Shown here piece by piece: positions 1-5,110 of a DNA stretch of 5,110 nucleotides; position 1 is the stretch's first letter, and the number at the start of each line of letters is the position of its first letter. A program made the translations under genes and the position numbers. The notes below the pieces were generated by a model. It saw only the letters and a list, made by a program, of their open reading frames with translations. It did no database searches and was not told the DNA's origin. This DNA comes from Candidatus Zixiibacteriota bacterium (GTDB lineage Bacteria > Zixibacteria > MSB-5A5 > CAIYYT01): NCBI GenBank assembly GCA_026397575.1, contig JAPLUP010000466.1, positions 1-5,110 on the forward strand. Reading direction: 5' to 3'.

Positions 1-1467
1 GACTTTGGAGTTGGTGGTCGAACGTGAGGTCGAATAAATCAGCGCTTCGCCTTTTTGTTGGGGTCTGCGCAAGAACTGCTTGGAGGGTGCATTGCCCACC
101 GTGTCATGGCTTATTTCGAATAGGTCGCCGATCTCAGTTACCGGCTTGCCAAATGTCTCTTTGGCGCGATAGATGCTGGCAAGAATGGTGTAATCGTACG
201 TCCCTGGCCGACTCGATTTGAAATCACGGAGGTCAATTTCAACATAGGGGTAAATCGTGTCGCCGCGATAGTGGTAGGCCGGGTTTGCGAGCAGGGTATA
301 GTCCCCTCTAACGACACGGTTGTCAGTCCCCTCAAAAACTCTTCCGGCTGGTTGCAGCGCGACGAGAATCTCGCTAATGCCTTTGGATGCGCGCGGTGAT
401 GGAAGGGTCACGGTCGTGCGGTAGGTGCCGAGATGGTTGGGGGCGTTTTCGTCAAAGAGCGTAAGGTAGACATCATATCCGCCGGCCGGCAGTCGGCAGC
501 CGCCGAAATTGAGCGGGAACCAGTAGTCATCCAGATCGTCGACTGAATCCGGAAGCGGCAGGGTCATTGAGGGGGTGCTGTCAGAAAAGATAAGCGTGGG
601 TTTGGCTTCCAGTCTGTGGATAATTACTCGCTGGTGGAAGCTAACCCTCTGCAGAGAGTCAGTCACATACTGACTAAGGCCGACGCCCGAGCTTAGCCAC
701 AGTGTGAAGTCTTCTCCATCAGGGAATGAGACTATGTCGATGGCGGCCTTTATCTGCTTGTTAATTTCAGGATAAGGTTTGAAGCGGGGTGCATGGCTTA
801 CCAACTCCTCGCTCATTCGCAAGCTGGAGCGGACGATAGTCTCATCGGAGTTGACGATCACATCGAAGTTCCCGTAGCAACCATAATCAGCATACTTTAA
901 GAAGAAGTTCTGGCCCATCCAGTCCATGTAATAATACTGGCAAGTGACGGAACAAGTTCGGCATTTGGTCGGGAAGCGCGGGGGACAAGATCTACAGTCT
1001 TCAAGGTGTTCGGCCTCCGGCAAGCCAAACACGATCACCGGTCGAGCGCGGAGATCCCAGTAGCTGTACCGGAGTGGCGTACAATAAAAGGAGTCGCAAT
1101 GTGCGGCGCGGACGTTCCAGATTTCCTCCCACCATTCGTTGCGATCGGGAGTGTCCGGGCGTGTCTCGAAATCCTTCTGCCTTTTGAATTCCTCCACAAG
1201 ACTGTCGATTGTAGCGCTGTCTTCTTCAATATCAAGATATTGGAGTCGCTTTGACAGAGTGTCATTGACGATCTCCATGATGCGGTACAGTTTCAGCCAG
1301 TAGGTCCGCGTAGAATCTTTCGGCAGACTTTCCACGTAGGTTTCGGAGAGATAATTGTAGCCGAGTCCCTGGAATTCCAGTTGTGCGCAGGAAGGCAAGA
1401 CGCATGCGATGGCCGCAAGAGCAACAATAAGCTTAGTGGCTAATCGTCTGGCTGCTGTCGGTGACAT
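1..1467 (-). CDS. Cys-rich lipoprotein, distant GWxTD-like (3' end cut off)
   Basis: An open frame of 489 codons runs from an ATG at 1467 to the left edge without a stop, so the C-terminus is missing. The N-terminus is a clear lipoprotein signal: RR at residues 7-8, hydrophobic core at about 13-24, then lipobox LPSC with acylated C27. The mature protein should be membrane-anchored outside the cytoplasm. Residues 90-150 (EEFKRQKDF, NEWWEEIW, then RPVIVFGLPE) follow the plan of GWxTD-domain proteins, where a GWxTDRG motif precedes a 'vyiiyGpPd' strand, but the GWxTD residues are not kept. Later segments (GYDVYLTLFDE near 330, GISEILVALQP near 364, and a YPYVEIDLRD strand near 406) resemble the beta-rich remainder of that family. 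Cysteines 124, 129, 158, 161, 169, 172, 176 and 197 form a cluster. The ATG lies 10 bases after the upstream stop, an in-frame TAA at 1474-1476 rules out a longer start, and no good Shine-Dalgarno is present, so coupled translation is likely. The coding call is firm; the family call is a judgement from pattern memory. Confidence 0.8.
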   Translation of the reverse strand, partial: MSPTAARRLATKLIVALAAIACVLPSCAQLEFQGLGYNYLSETYVESLPKDSTRTYWLKLYRIMEIVNDTLSKRLQYLDIEEDSATIDSLVEEFKRQKDFETRPDTPDRNEWWEEIWNVRAAHCDSFYCTPLRYSYWDLRARPVIVFGLPEAEHLEDCRSCPPRFPTKCRTCSVTCQYYYMDWMGQNFFLKYADYGCYGNFDVIVNSDETIVRSSLRMSEELVSHAPRFKPYPEINKQIKAAIDIVSFPDGEDFTLWLSSGVGLSQYVTDSLQRVSFHQRVIIHRLEAKPTLIFSDSTPSMTLPLPDSVDDLDDYWFPLNFGGCRLPAGGYDVYLTLFDENAPNHLGTYRTTVTLPSPRASKGISEILVALQPAGRVFEGTDNRVVRGDYTLLANPAYHYRGDTIYPYVEIDLRDFKSSRPGTYDYTILASIYRAKETFGKPVTEIGDLFEISHDTVGNAPSKQFLRRPQQKGEALIYSTSRSTTNSKV

Positions 1468-1477
1468 CGCAGATTAC

Positions 1478-2014
1478 TTAGATAACTCCGTGCGCCCTGA
1501 GAGTATCCAGGAACTGCTGCATAGACATCTCCAGGAGTTGCTCGTAGTTGGAATGCTCGTACCTATTTATTTCGCCCATGACCTCGATATACGGCCCCTG
1601 AGCTTTGGCAAGGCTGTCGAGGGCGGCAGTTACCCGTGGTGTGAACGTGGCGTAATCGTTGTCGTTGGCATACTCGTAGCCGACCCGAAGAGAATCATTG
1701 TAGCCATCCACCACCAAGTGGACGGTGTCACCGCTACCAAAACTGAGAGTGAGTGGGGCATCGTTTTGCCAAGTGATGCCGTTGTTTTGCAGCACACGAT
1801 TGACGATTGAGCGCGCCTCGGTCTCCGTGACCATTTCAGGCGCGTTGGGGATGCCGCCGGTCGTCGTTCCGCAGGACTCGACTAGTAACATCATGGCGGC
1901 AGCCAACGCGCTATCTTTCAGGAACTCGGGCAATAGATGCCCCGGCGGCTCTTGATAATTCCCCGAAGGATACTTGGCGATTGAGTATTTTCTAACCTGC
2001 TTGACTTCCAGCAT
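1478..2014 (-). CDS. Unknown 178-aa protein, candidate radical SAM substrate
   Basis: I do not recognise a named family. The protein has two parts. Residues 1-60 are leader-like: a basic start, Tyr/Pro-rich KYPSGNYQEPPGHLLPEF, a short hydrophobic stretch at about 35-45 (SALAAAMMLLV), then ESCGTTTGG with the only cysteine, C48. Residues 62-178 look like a small folded domain beginning VTETEARSIVNRVL, with VDGYNDSLRVGYEY near 102-115 and ending FLDTLRAHGVI. From memory, similar endings and 'GYD...GYEY' segments occur in uncharacterised proteins beside SPASM-type radical SAM genes, but this is uncertain. The hydrophobic stretch and C48 could be read as a weak lipobox, but Glu at -2 and about 33 residues before the core make that doubtful. 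The gene overlaps the radical SAM gene by 23 bases and has a strong AGGAGG seven bases before its ATG. Tight coupling to the maturase makes a substrate or partner role plausible; this is inference. Confidence 0.85.
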   Translation of the reverse strand: MLEVKQVRKYSIAKYPSGNYQEPPGHLLPEFLKDSALAAAMMLLVESCGTTTGGIPNAPEMVTETEARSIVNRVLQNNGITWQNDAPLTLSFGSGDTVHLVVDGYNDSLRVGYEYANDNDYATFTPRVTAALDSLAKAQGPYIEVMGEINRYEHSNYEQLLEMSMQQFLDTLRAHGVI

Positions 2015-3170
2015 GATCTTGCCTCCTGCTGATTAAACAGTCTTCAATATAAGATGACACCGGGAAAGTCCGTTCATAGAACTTTCTCTTGAACAGGGTC
2101 ACGTTGTTCTTCCAAAGCTTATTTGCCAGCTTATCGACAATGGGCATCAACATCCGCTCGTGTTCGCAGACAATCGGCGGAACCTGGCTCAGACTCCCTG
2201 TAGCACGCCAGTTGACACAGCCGCAGTAGGTGGCGCAGCGGCCATACAACGGGCAGCCGAGGCAGGATTCTTTGTCGCGATAGTTTTCGGCAATGAAATA
2301 CTCCCGCTTCTGCGCATCGAAGCCCTCATGGACGCTGCCGATGGCATTCTGTTGGAACGTTCCATCGTCCGTGTTGATGAATTGCACGCAGGGGTAGATG
2401 CGTCCGGAAGCGGCGATCGCGATCTGTGAATTGGCCAAATCACACAAGTCGCCAAGGCCGTACGGTTTCTGCGCCCAGGTTTTGATGCGTTCGTCAAACG
2501 GGCTGTAGTAGATTTTCTTGCCGGCGCGAAGCTGGGCGAAGTAGTATTCCGCCAGGAGCGCATACTGCTTTCGCAACGCCGTGATATCAGCCGAGGCCCA
2601 ACCGGCGGAATAGTCGAGCGTCTGGAGGACATAGCGAAATCGCCGAGCAAAGAGGTCCTGGACGCCGGAAGCGAGATAGGTCACGGTCTCCGGTACTATA
2701 ACCGACACCGCAATCGTGTAAGGGTTGAATTCCAGAATCTCCGGTAACTTCGCAACGATACGGTTATACGAACCACGGTCGTCGGCAAAACGGCGAACGG
2801 TGTCATGCTGCTCGCGGCTCCCATCAATACTCACGGCGAAATATGTGCCGGTCTCCTTGAAAAAGGCGAGCACCTCGGGCTTGATGAGCGTGCCATTAGT
2901 GTTCATCCGAAATTCGATCTTATTGCCGTGTTCACGGCGGCTGTATTCAACAACTTCCTTGACCAGAGTGAATTCCAGAAGCGGTTCGCCTCCGAAGAAG
3001 GTGATGATACATTTCCCGTTTGCCTGTGCCGCGAGAAAGTCGACTGAGCGTTTTGCCGTCTCCAGTGTCATTCGGCGGTCAACCTTGGCGCCGGCATAAC
3101 AGTAGCGACAGCGCAGATTGCAGTTGTGGGTGACACAGAGAGCAGCGTATTTGACGGGTCCGGTTTGCAT
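1992..3170 (-). CDS. Radical SAM/SPASM domain protein (peptide maturase-like)
   Basis: The 392-residue protein should cleave S-adenosylmethionine to a 5'-deoxyadenosyl radical and modify a peptide or protein side chain in the cytoplasm. The SAM-cluster motif CNLRCRYC (C17, C21, C24; CX3CX2C) lies at the N-terminus, followed by GGEP at 60-63 and barrel segments with RMNTNGT (88-94) and VSIDG (113-117). The C-terminal SPASM domain is complete: C243, a GRIYPC block ending at C261, then C303-x2-C306-x5-C312-x3-C316, and a final C335, ligands for two auxiliary [4Fe-4S] clusters. C318 is an extra cysteine. A tail of about 57 basic, partly helical residues follows. No RRE-like leader-binding domain precedes the barrel, so any leader recognition must use another surface or protein. 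Related enzymes include anaerobic sulfatase maturases and RiPP maturases; no sulfatase is visible here and the neighbour is a small unknown protein, so a RiPP-type or protein-modifying role is favoured. The ATG at 3170 fits, with the CX3CX2C motif 16 residues in and GAGG ten bases upstream. Confidence 0.95.
   Translation of the reverse strand: MQTGPVKYAALCVTHNCNLRCRYCYAGAKVDRRMTLETAKRSVDFLAAQANGKCIITFFGGEPLLEFTLVKEVVEYSRREHGNKIEFRMNTNGTLIKPEVLAFFKETGTYFAVSIDGSREQHDTVRRFADDRGSYNRIVAKLPEILEFNPYTIAVSVIVPETVTYLASGVQDLFARRFRYVLQTLDYSAGWASADITALRKQYALLAEYYFAQLRAGKKIYYSPFDERIKTWAQKPYGLGDLCDLANSQIAIAASGRIYPCVQFINTDDGTFQQNAIGSVHEGFDAQKREYFIAENYRDKESCLGCPLYGRCATYCGCVNWRATGSLSQVPPIVCEHERMLMPIVDKLANKLWKNNVTLFKRKFYERTFPVSSYIEDCLISRRQDHAGSQAG
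2022..2027 (-). promoter_or_regulatory. Strong ribosome binding site for the 178-aa gene
   Basis: On the minus strand AGGAGG stands seven bases before the ATG at 2014 and lies inside the last codons of the radical SAM gene. It is the best Shine-Dalgarno in the operon, far better than the one before the maturase (GAGG, ten bases) or the lipoprotein (none clear). This suggests the small protein is made in excess over its maturase, as expected for a substrate. The ratio is inference. Confidence 0.8.
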
Positions 3171-3256
3171 CAGTCAGTTGCCTCAGATTTCCGTATCCCA
3201 AGATAGGTTATCTCAAATGAAAGTGCACTTGGAGCGGGAGAATACTCCAACGTCAT
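3170..3256 (-). CDS. Possible short leader ORF overlapping the radical SAM start
   Basis: A minus-strand frame ends in TGA whose last base is the A of the radical SAM ATG (TGATG), a common translational-coupling arrangement. From the ATG at 3256 it would encode 28 residues (MTLEYSPAPSAL...SEATD); a longer version from 3370 gives 66 residues. Neither has a clear ribosome binding site. The 3256 ATG sits at the exact centre of a 20-bp palindrome, and the longer form covers more of the repeat-rich intergenic region. The composition is unremarkable and I recognise no family. The overlap may be chance; I list it only because the stop-start junction is exact. Confidence 0.2.
   Translation of the reverse strand: MTLEYSPAPSALSFEITYLGIRKSEATD
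3181..3184 (-). promoter_or_regulatory. Modest ribosome binding site for the radical SAM gene
   Basis: GAGG on the minus strand lies ten bases upstream of the ATG at 3170. The spacing is slightly long, but there is no better candidate. It supports the chosen start. Confidence 0.5.
3229..3250. repeat. Inverted repeat TTGGAG-N10-CTCCAA
   Basis: Six-base arms TTGGAG (3229-3234) and CTCCAA (3245-3250) enclose ten bases. Within it a second pair, GGAG/CTCC at 3237-3240 and 3245-3248, has a four-base AATA loop. The right arm is shared with the 20-bp palindrome next to it, so as RNA the two hairpins could not form together. Confidence 0.55.
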
Positions 3257-3265
3257 GACGTTGGA
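3246..3265. promoter_or_regulatory. Perfect 20-bp palindrome, candidate operator
   Basis: TCCAACGTCATGACGTTGGA reads identically on both strands, with no central spacer. A perfect palindrome of this size in a divergent intergenic region, 76 bases upstream of the radical SAM start, is typical of a binding site for a dimeric regulator. As RNA it would form a stem with too tight a loop at full length, so a DNA-binding role is more likely. No regulator gene lies in the window. Confidence 0.5.
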
Positions 3266-3370
3266 CAGGCCATTGCGTTTAGTTGCATATCCTGGGAGGG
3301 CAATGCCGGTTTTTGGCAGAGGAAATGGGGCTGTGCAATCTCGATTCACGCTCTCCAGATGCGGGCGCAC

Positions 3371-3415
3371 AGATTGCCTCGTCGTCCCGCAACGGCGGGA
3401 CTCCTCCCAATGACA
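3371..3415. repeat. REP-like dispersed intergenic repeat with GTCCCGC hairpin
   Basis: A seven-base stem GTCCCGC (3384-3390) / GCGGGAC (3395-3401) with an AACG loop is flanked by AGATTGCCTCGTC on the left and CTCCTCCCAATGACA on the right. The ATTG (3373-3376) and CAAT (3408-3411) ends are also complementary. From memory, the arrangement 'GATTGC-TCGTC-stem-CTCC-CAATGAC' matches a short palindromic repeat found many times between genes in diverse bacterial genomes. No run of T follows on either strand, so it is not an intrinsic terminator. GCAATCT at 3335-3341 is an inverted copy of AGATTGC at 3371-3377 and may belong to the same or a second decayed copy. Confidence 0.55.
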
Positions 3416-3436
3416 ATTCCGAGGTTTTTCAACAGT

Positions 3437-3451
3437 CCCAAAATGATTGGG
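3437..3451. repeat. Small inverted repeat CCCAA-N5-TTGGG
   Basis: Five-base arms with a five-base loop (AATGA), about 75 bases upstream of the first signal peptidase gene, right after a TTTTTCAACAGT string. It could be a regulator site or part of the neighbouring repetitive sequence. The short arms make chance quite possible. Confidence 0.3.
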
Positions 3452-3476
3452 TGAAACTTAGACGGGGTCTGGGCGT

Positions 3477-3482
3477 TATAAA
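3477..3482 (+). promoter_or_regulatory. Possible -10 element for the signal peptidase pair
   Basis: TATAAA, the most -10-like hexamer upstream of the start at 3527, leaves a leader of about 40 bases. No good -35 lies at 16-18 bases; TTGGGT at 3447-3452 is too far (24 bases). The call is tentative. Confidence 0.25.
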
Positions 3483-3526
3483 AGCTGGTTGATTCAAATG
3501 CCACAGCAGCATATGCTTCAGAGGTT

Positions 3527-4273
3527 ATGACCATAGGCAACAGTCAGACAGAATACAAAGCCACTTGGGGACGGGCCGGCAAGCACGACAGCGGGCATGG
3601 TTTATGGTATTACGCACGGCTGTTGTTCCTAGCGATGGTACTTGCCTTTGCGATCAAAGAGTCGGTCGTTGAGGCCTATCGCATCCCTTCGGAGTCGATG
3701 GAGAAGACACTGTTGGTGGGTGATTTTCTGATGGCGAACAAGTTCATCTACGGCGCCTACGTACCGTTCACACACTGGCGGCTGCCGGCGCTGCGTGATC
3801 CGAGGCCGGGTGATGTGGTCGTTTTCCGTTTTCCCGAGGACCGGCGCAAAAATTTTATCAAGCGGATTGTCGCCAGCGGCGGGGATTCGGTTGAAATCAT
3901 TGCCAAGAAGGTGTTCGTCAATCATGCCGAAGTGGCCGAACCTTTTTCTGCGGTCCACTTCGACCGGATCACTATTCCGAGGGGCGTCGGTCAGCCGCGT
4001 GACAACTTTGGACCGCTTCTAGTGCCGCAAGGGAACTATTTTGTGCTCGGGGATAACCGCGACAATTCGGCCGATTCCCGCTATTGGGGCTGTGTACCGC
4101 GGGATCTAATCATCGCTAAGGCGTTTCTTATCCACTGGTCGTGGTGTCCGGATGATAACGCTCCTGCGGTCATTTTGACAAAACCGCTTTCGATATTAAA
4201 CAGCTTCGGGTATAATATTCGCCACCTGTCCTCGCGGGTCAGGTGGAATAGACTGTTCAGCGCTGTGAGTTAG
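3527..4273 (+). CDS. lepB: Signal peptidase I, first copy
   Basis: This 248-residue membrane protease cleaves signal peptides from exported proteins on the outer face of the cytoplasmic membrane. One N-terminal transmembrane segment lies at about 30-43, followed by the catalytic serine block IPSESMEKTLLVGD with S57. RPGDVVVFRFP (93-103) is box C, NFIKRIVASGGD (109-120) is box D with general base K112, and GDNRDNSADSRYWG (175-188) is box E. The protein is complete for the short Ser/Lys type. The usual Pro after SM is replaced (SMEKT), as in the second copy. Cysteines C189 and C207 lie close to the active-site region and have Pro and Gly counterparts in the second copy. The C-terminus (YNIRHLSSRVRWNRL) matches the partner's. 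The ATG at 3527 is the only ATG/GTG/TTG ahead of the membrane segment; GAGG is only two bases away, so initiation looks weak. The second gene follows eight bases later. Confidence 0.95.
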   Translation: MTIGNSQTEYKATWGRAGKHDSGHGLWYYARLLFLAMVLAFAIKESVVEAYRIPSESMEKTLLVGDFLMANKFIYGAYVPFTHWRLPALRDPRPGDVVVFRFPEDRRKNFIKRIVASGGDSVEIIAKKVFVNHAEVAEPFSAVHFDRITIPRGVGQPRDNFGPLLVPQGNYFVLGDNRDNSADSRYWGCVPRDLIIAKAFLIHWSWCPDDNAPAVILTKPLSILNSFGYNIRHLSSRVRWNRLFSAVS

Positions 4274-4276
4274 GAG
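4272..4276 (+). promoter_or_regulatory. Ribosome binding site for the second signal peptidase
   Basis: AGGAG overlaps the TAG stop of the first lepB copy and lies five bases before the ATG at 4282. It fixes the start and shows that the two genes are translated from one message. Confidence 0.75.
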
Positions 4277-4281
4277 AGCAG

Positions 4282-5067
4282 ATGTCGTCATCTTCAAACA
4301 GGAAAACCAAGGGAGCTTCCGTGCGGAAAGCTGCGGACAAATCCAACGACAACACTATTATTCGGCTGATTAAGGCCTTGGTGCGGAGCCCAGCGTTCAG
4401 ATCCGCTTTCAGCACTATCAAGTCGCTGGCCATAGCCCTTGCCGGCGCCCTTTTGGTCAAGTACTCGGTGATCGAGGCTTACAACGTGCCCACCGGTTCG
4501 ATGGAGGACACGATTCTAGTCGGAGACTTCCTGCTGGCGAACAAATTCATATATAACATCAAGCTGCCGCTTGTCGGAGTCTCGTTCCACGGACTGCGCA
4601 GTCCCAAACCGGGCGATATTGTCGTATTCAAGTTTCCCGGCGATTCGTCCACAAATTACGTAAAGCGCTGCATCGCGGTCGGTGGGCAGGTGATAGAAGT
4701 GCGAGACAAGAAAGTGTTCGTGGATGGTGTCGAGTTTAAGGAATATCCGTTCGGGAAACATGTCGATCCCAACGTTGACAAACGTCGAGACAACTTTGGG
4801 CCGTACAAAGTGCCGCCAGCCACTTACTTTATGATGGGGGATAACCGCGACGATTCCTATGACTCGCGTTTTTGGGGACCGGTACCGCAGCGTTTTGTTC
4901 TCGGCAAGGCATTGGTAGTACACTGGTCTTGGGGTCCGCCGCCGACCAGTAATTATCCACGTTGGGATTGGGTGAATCCGTTGACGTGGCCTCCAAATCT
5001 GTGGTATAATATGATTCATTTCTATGAGCGCGTGCGTTGGGAGAGATTGGGGCAAGCGCTGACTTAG
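4282..5067 (+). CDS. lepB: Signal peptidase I, second copy
   Basis: This 261-residue type I signal peptidase follows the first in the same operon. A basic, Ser-rich N-terminal extension of about 45 residues, presumably cytoplasmic, precedes one transmembrane segment at about 46-60. Then come VPTGSMEDTILVGD with catalytic S73, KPGDIVVFKFP (109-119), NYVKRCIAVGG (125-135) with general base K128, and GDNRDDSYDSRFWG (186-199). About half the residues in the catalytic core appear to match the upstream copy, and both share the spacing RRDNFGP or PRDNFGP before box E and the terminal YN..H...RVRW.RL. The region after HWSW is longer and rich in Pro and Trp (PRWDWVNPLTWPPNLWYN). It should be active. 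The pair probably arose by duplication followed by divergence, perhaps with different substrate preference, which the sequence alone cannot show. Confidence 0.96.
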   Translation: MSSSSNRKTKGASVRKAADKSNDNTIIRLIKALVRSPAFRSAFSTIKSLAIALAGALLVKYSVIEAYNVPTGSMEDTILVGDFLLANKFIYNIKLPLVGVSFHGLRSPKPGDIVVFKFPGDSSTNYVKRCIAVGGQVIEVRDKKVFVDGVEFKEYPFGKHVDPNVDKRRDNFGPYKVPPATYFMMGDNRDDSYDSRFWGPVPQRFVLGKALVVHWSWGPPPTSNYPRWDWVNPLTWPPNLWYNMIHFYERVRWERLGQALT

Positions 5068-5110
5068 TGGCCGTTTCAATCGAACGACACTGACTAGCCA
5101 GATTGGGCTT

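Larger units (their letters stand above)
3171..3526. other. Divergent intergenic region rich in inverted repeats
   Basis: This 356-base stretch separates the leftward radical SAM operon from the rightward signal peptidase pair, so it must hold the control elements of both unless transcription enters from further away. It contains at least five inverted repeats: AGATA/TATCT arms at 3201-3213, TTGGAG/CTCCAA at 3229-3250, a perfect palindrome at 3246-3265, a stem-loop at 3384-3401, and CCCAA/TTGGG arms at 3437-3451. I see no tRNA or rRNA and no well-supported gene; only weak short frames cross it. No promoter with both a good -35 and a good -10 could be assigned on either strand. Confidence 0.75.

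Noticed and set aside
1444..1467. Twin-arginine (Tat) signal in the lipoprotein
   Set aside because: Two arginines are present (residues 7-8), but the following residues do not match the RRxFLK consensus; an ordinary lipoprotein signal explains it.
1409..1810. Plus-strand open frame of 133 codons
   Set aside because: It lies antisense to the 178-aa gene and the lipoprotein start, both of which have operon spacing and, in the first case, a strong ribosome site. Its sequence has no recognisable pattern.
2189..2650. Minus-strand open frame of 153 codons
   Set aside because: It is a frame-shifted shadow inside the radical SAM gene, with Arg/Ser/Pro-rich composition typical of an off-frame read.
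1992..3170. Radical SAM gene as an anaerobic sulfatase maturase or PqqE
   Set aside because: No sulfatase or PQQ gene is adjacent and the close partner is a small protein without the sulfatase CxPSR/SxPSR motif. The superfamily level is all the sequence supports.
3384..3401. GTCCCGC hairpin as an intrinsic terminator
   Set aside because: No T-run follows on either strand, and it lies between two divergent operons where no transcript should end.
4516..5079. Minus-strand open frame of 187 codons
   Set aside because: It is antisense to the second signal peptidase, whose catalytic boxes are all intact in the plus frame.
5068..5110. Possible terminator after the second signal peptidase
   Set aside because: AGCC/GGGCT near the edge pair poorly and no T-run is visible before the window ends.
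1..5110. CRISPR array, tRNA, rRNA or insertion sequence
   Set aside because: No regularly spaced direct repeats, no tRNA-like cloverleaf and no transposase-like frame were seen when reading both strands by eye.

Overview
The window looks like chromosomal DNA from an uncultured or little-studied Gram-negative bacterium. Base composition is moderate and the genes are closely packed. A lipoprotein signal, a GWxTD-like secreted protein and tandem signal peptidases with the 'SMxxT' active-site variant would suit a lineage of the FCB group or its relatives (for example Zixibacteria- or Gemmatimonadota-like). That placement is inferred from family impressions, not from a marker gene.

Left part, minus strand (1-3170): a tight three-gene operon read right to left. 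First comes a radical SAM/SPASM enzyme (1992-3170). It overlaps by 23 bases a 178-residue protein of unknown function (1478-2014), which has a leader-like N-terminus, a short hydrophobic stretch and a single-cysteine SCGTTTGG segment. Ten bases later begins a long lipoprotein (1-1467) that runs off the left edge. The lipoprotein carries a cluster of cysteines in its first half and a fold plan that resembles GWxTD-domain proteins. The layout (SPASM maturase, candidate substrate, secreted Cys-rich partner) suggests a peptide- or protein-modification cassette that I cannot match to a named system. This is the most interesting part of the window.

Middle (3171-3526): a 356-base divergent intergenic region. 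It holds a perfect 20-bp palindrome overlapped by an alternative hairpin, several smaller inverted repeats, and a stem-loop inside a sequence that resembles the dispersed 'GATTGC...CAATGAC' intergenic repeat. A short ORF ends in a one-base TGATG overlap with the radical SAM start, but it is weakly supported.

Right part, plus strand (3527-5067): two complete type I signal peptidases in tandem, 8 bases apart, both with catalytic Ser and Lys and all family boxes. They would cleave signal peptides from exported proteins at the cytoplasmic membrane. They differ in N-terminal length and near the active site, so they are a diverged duplication rather than a recent copy. The last 43 bases (5068-5110) show no gene and no convincing terminator.
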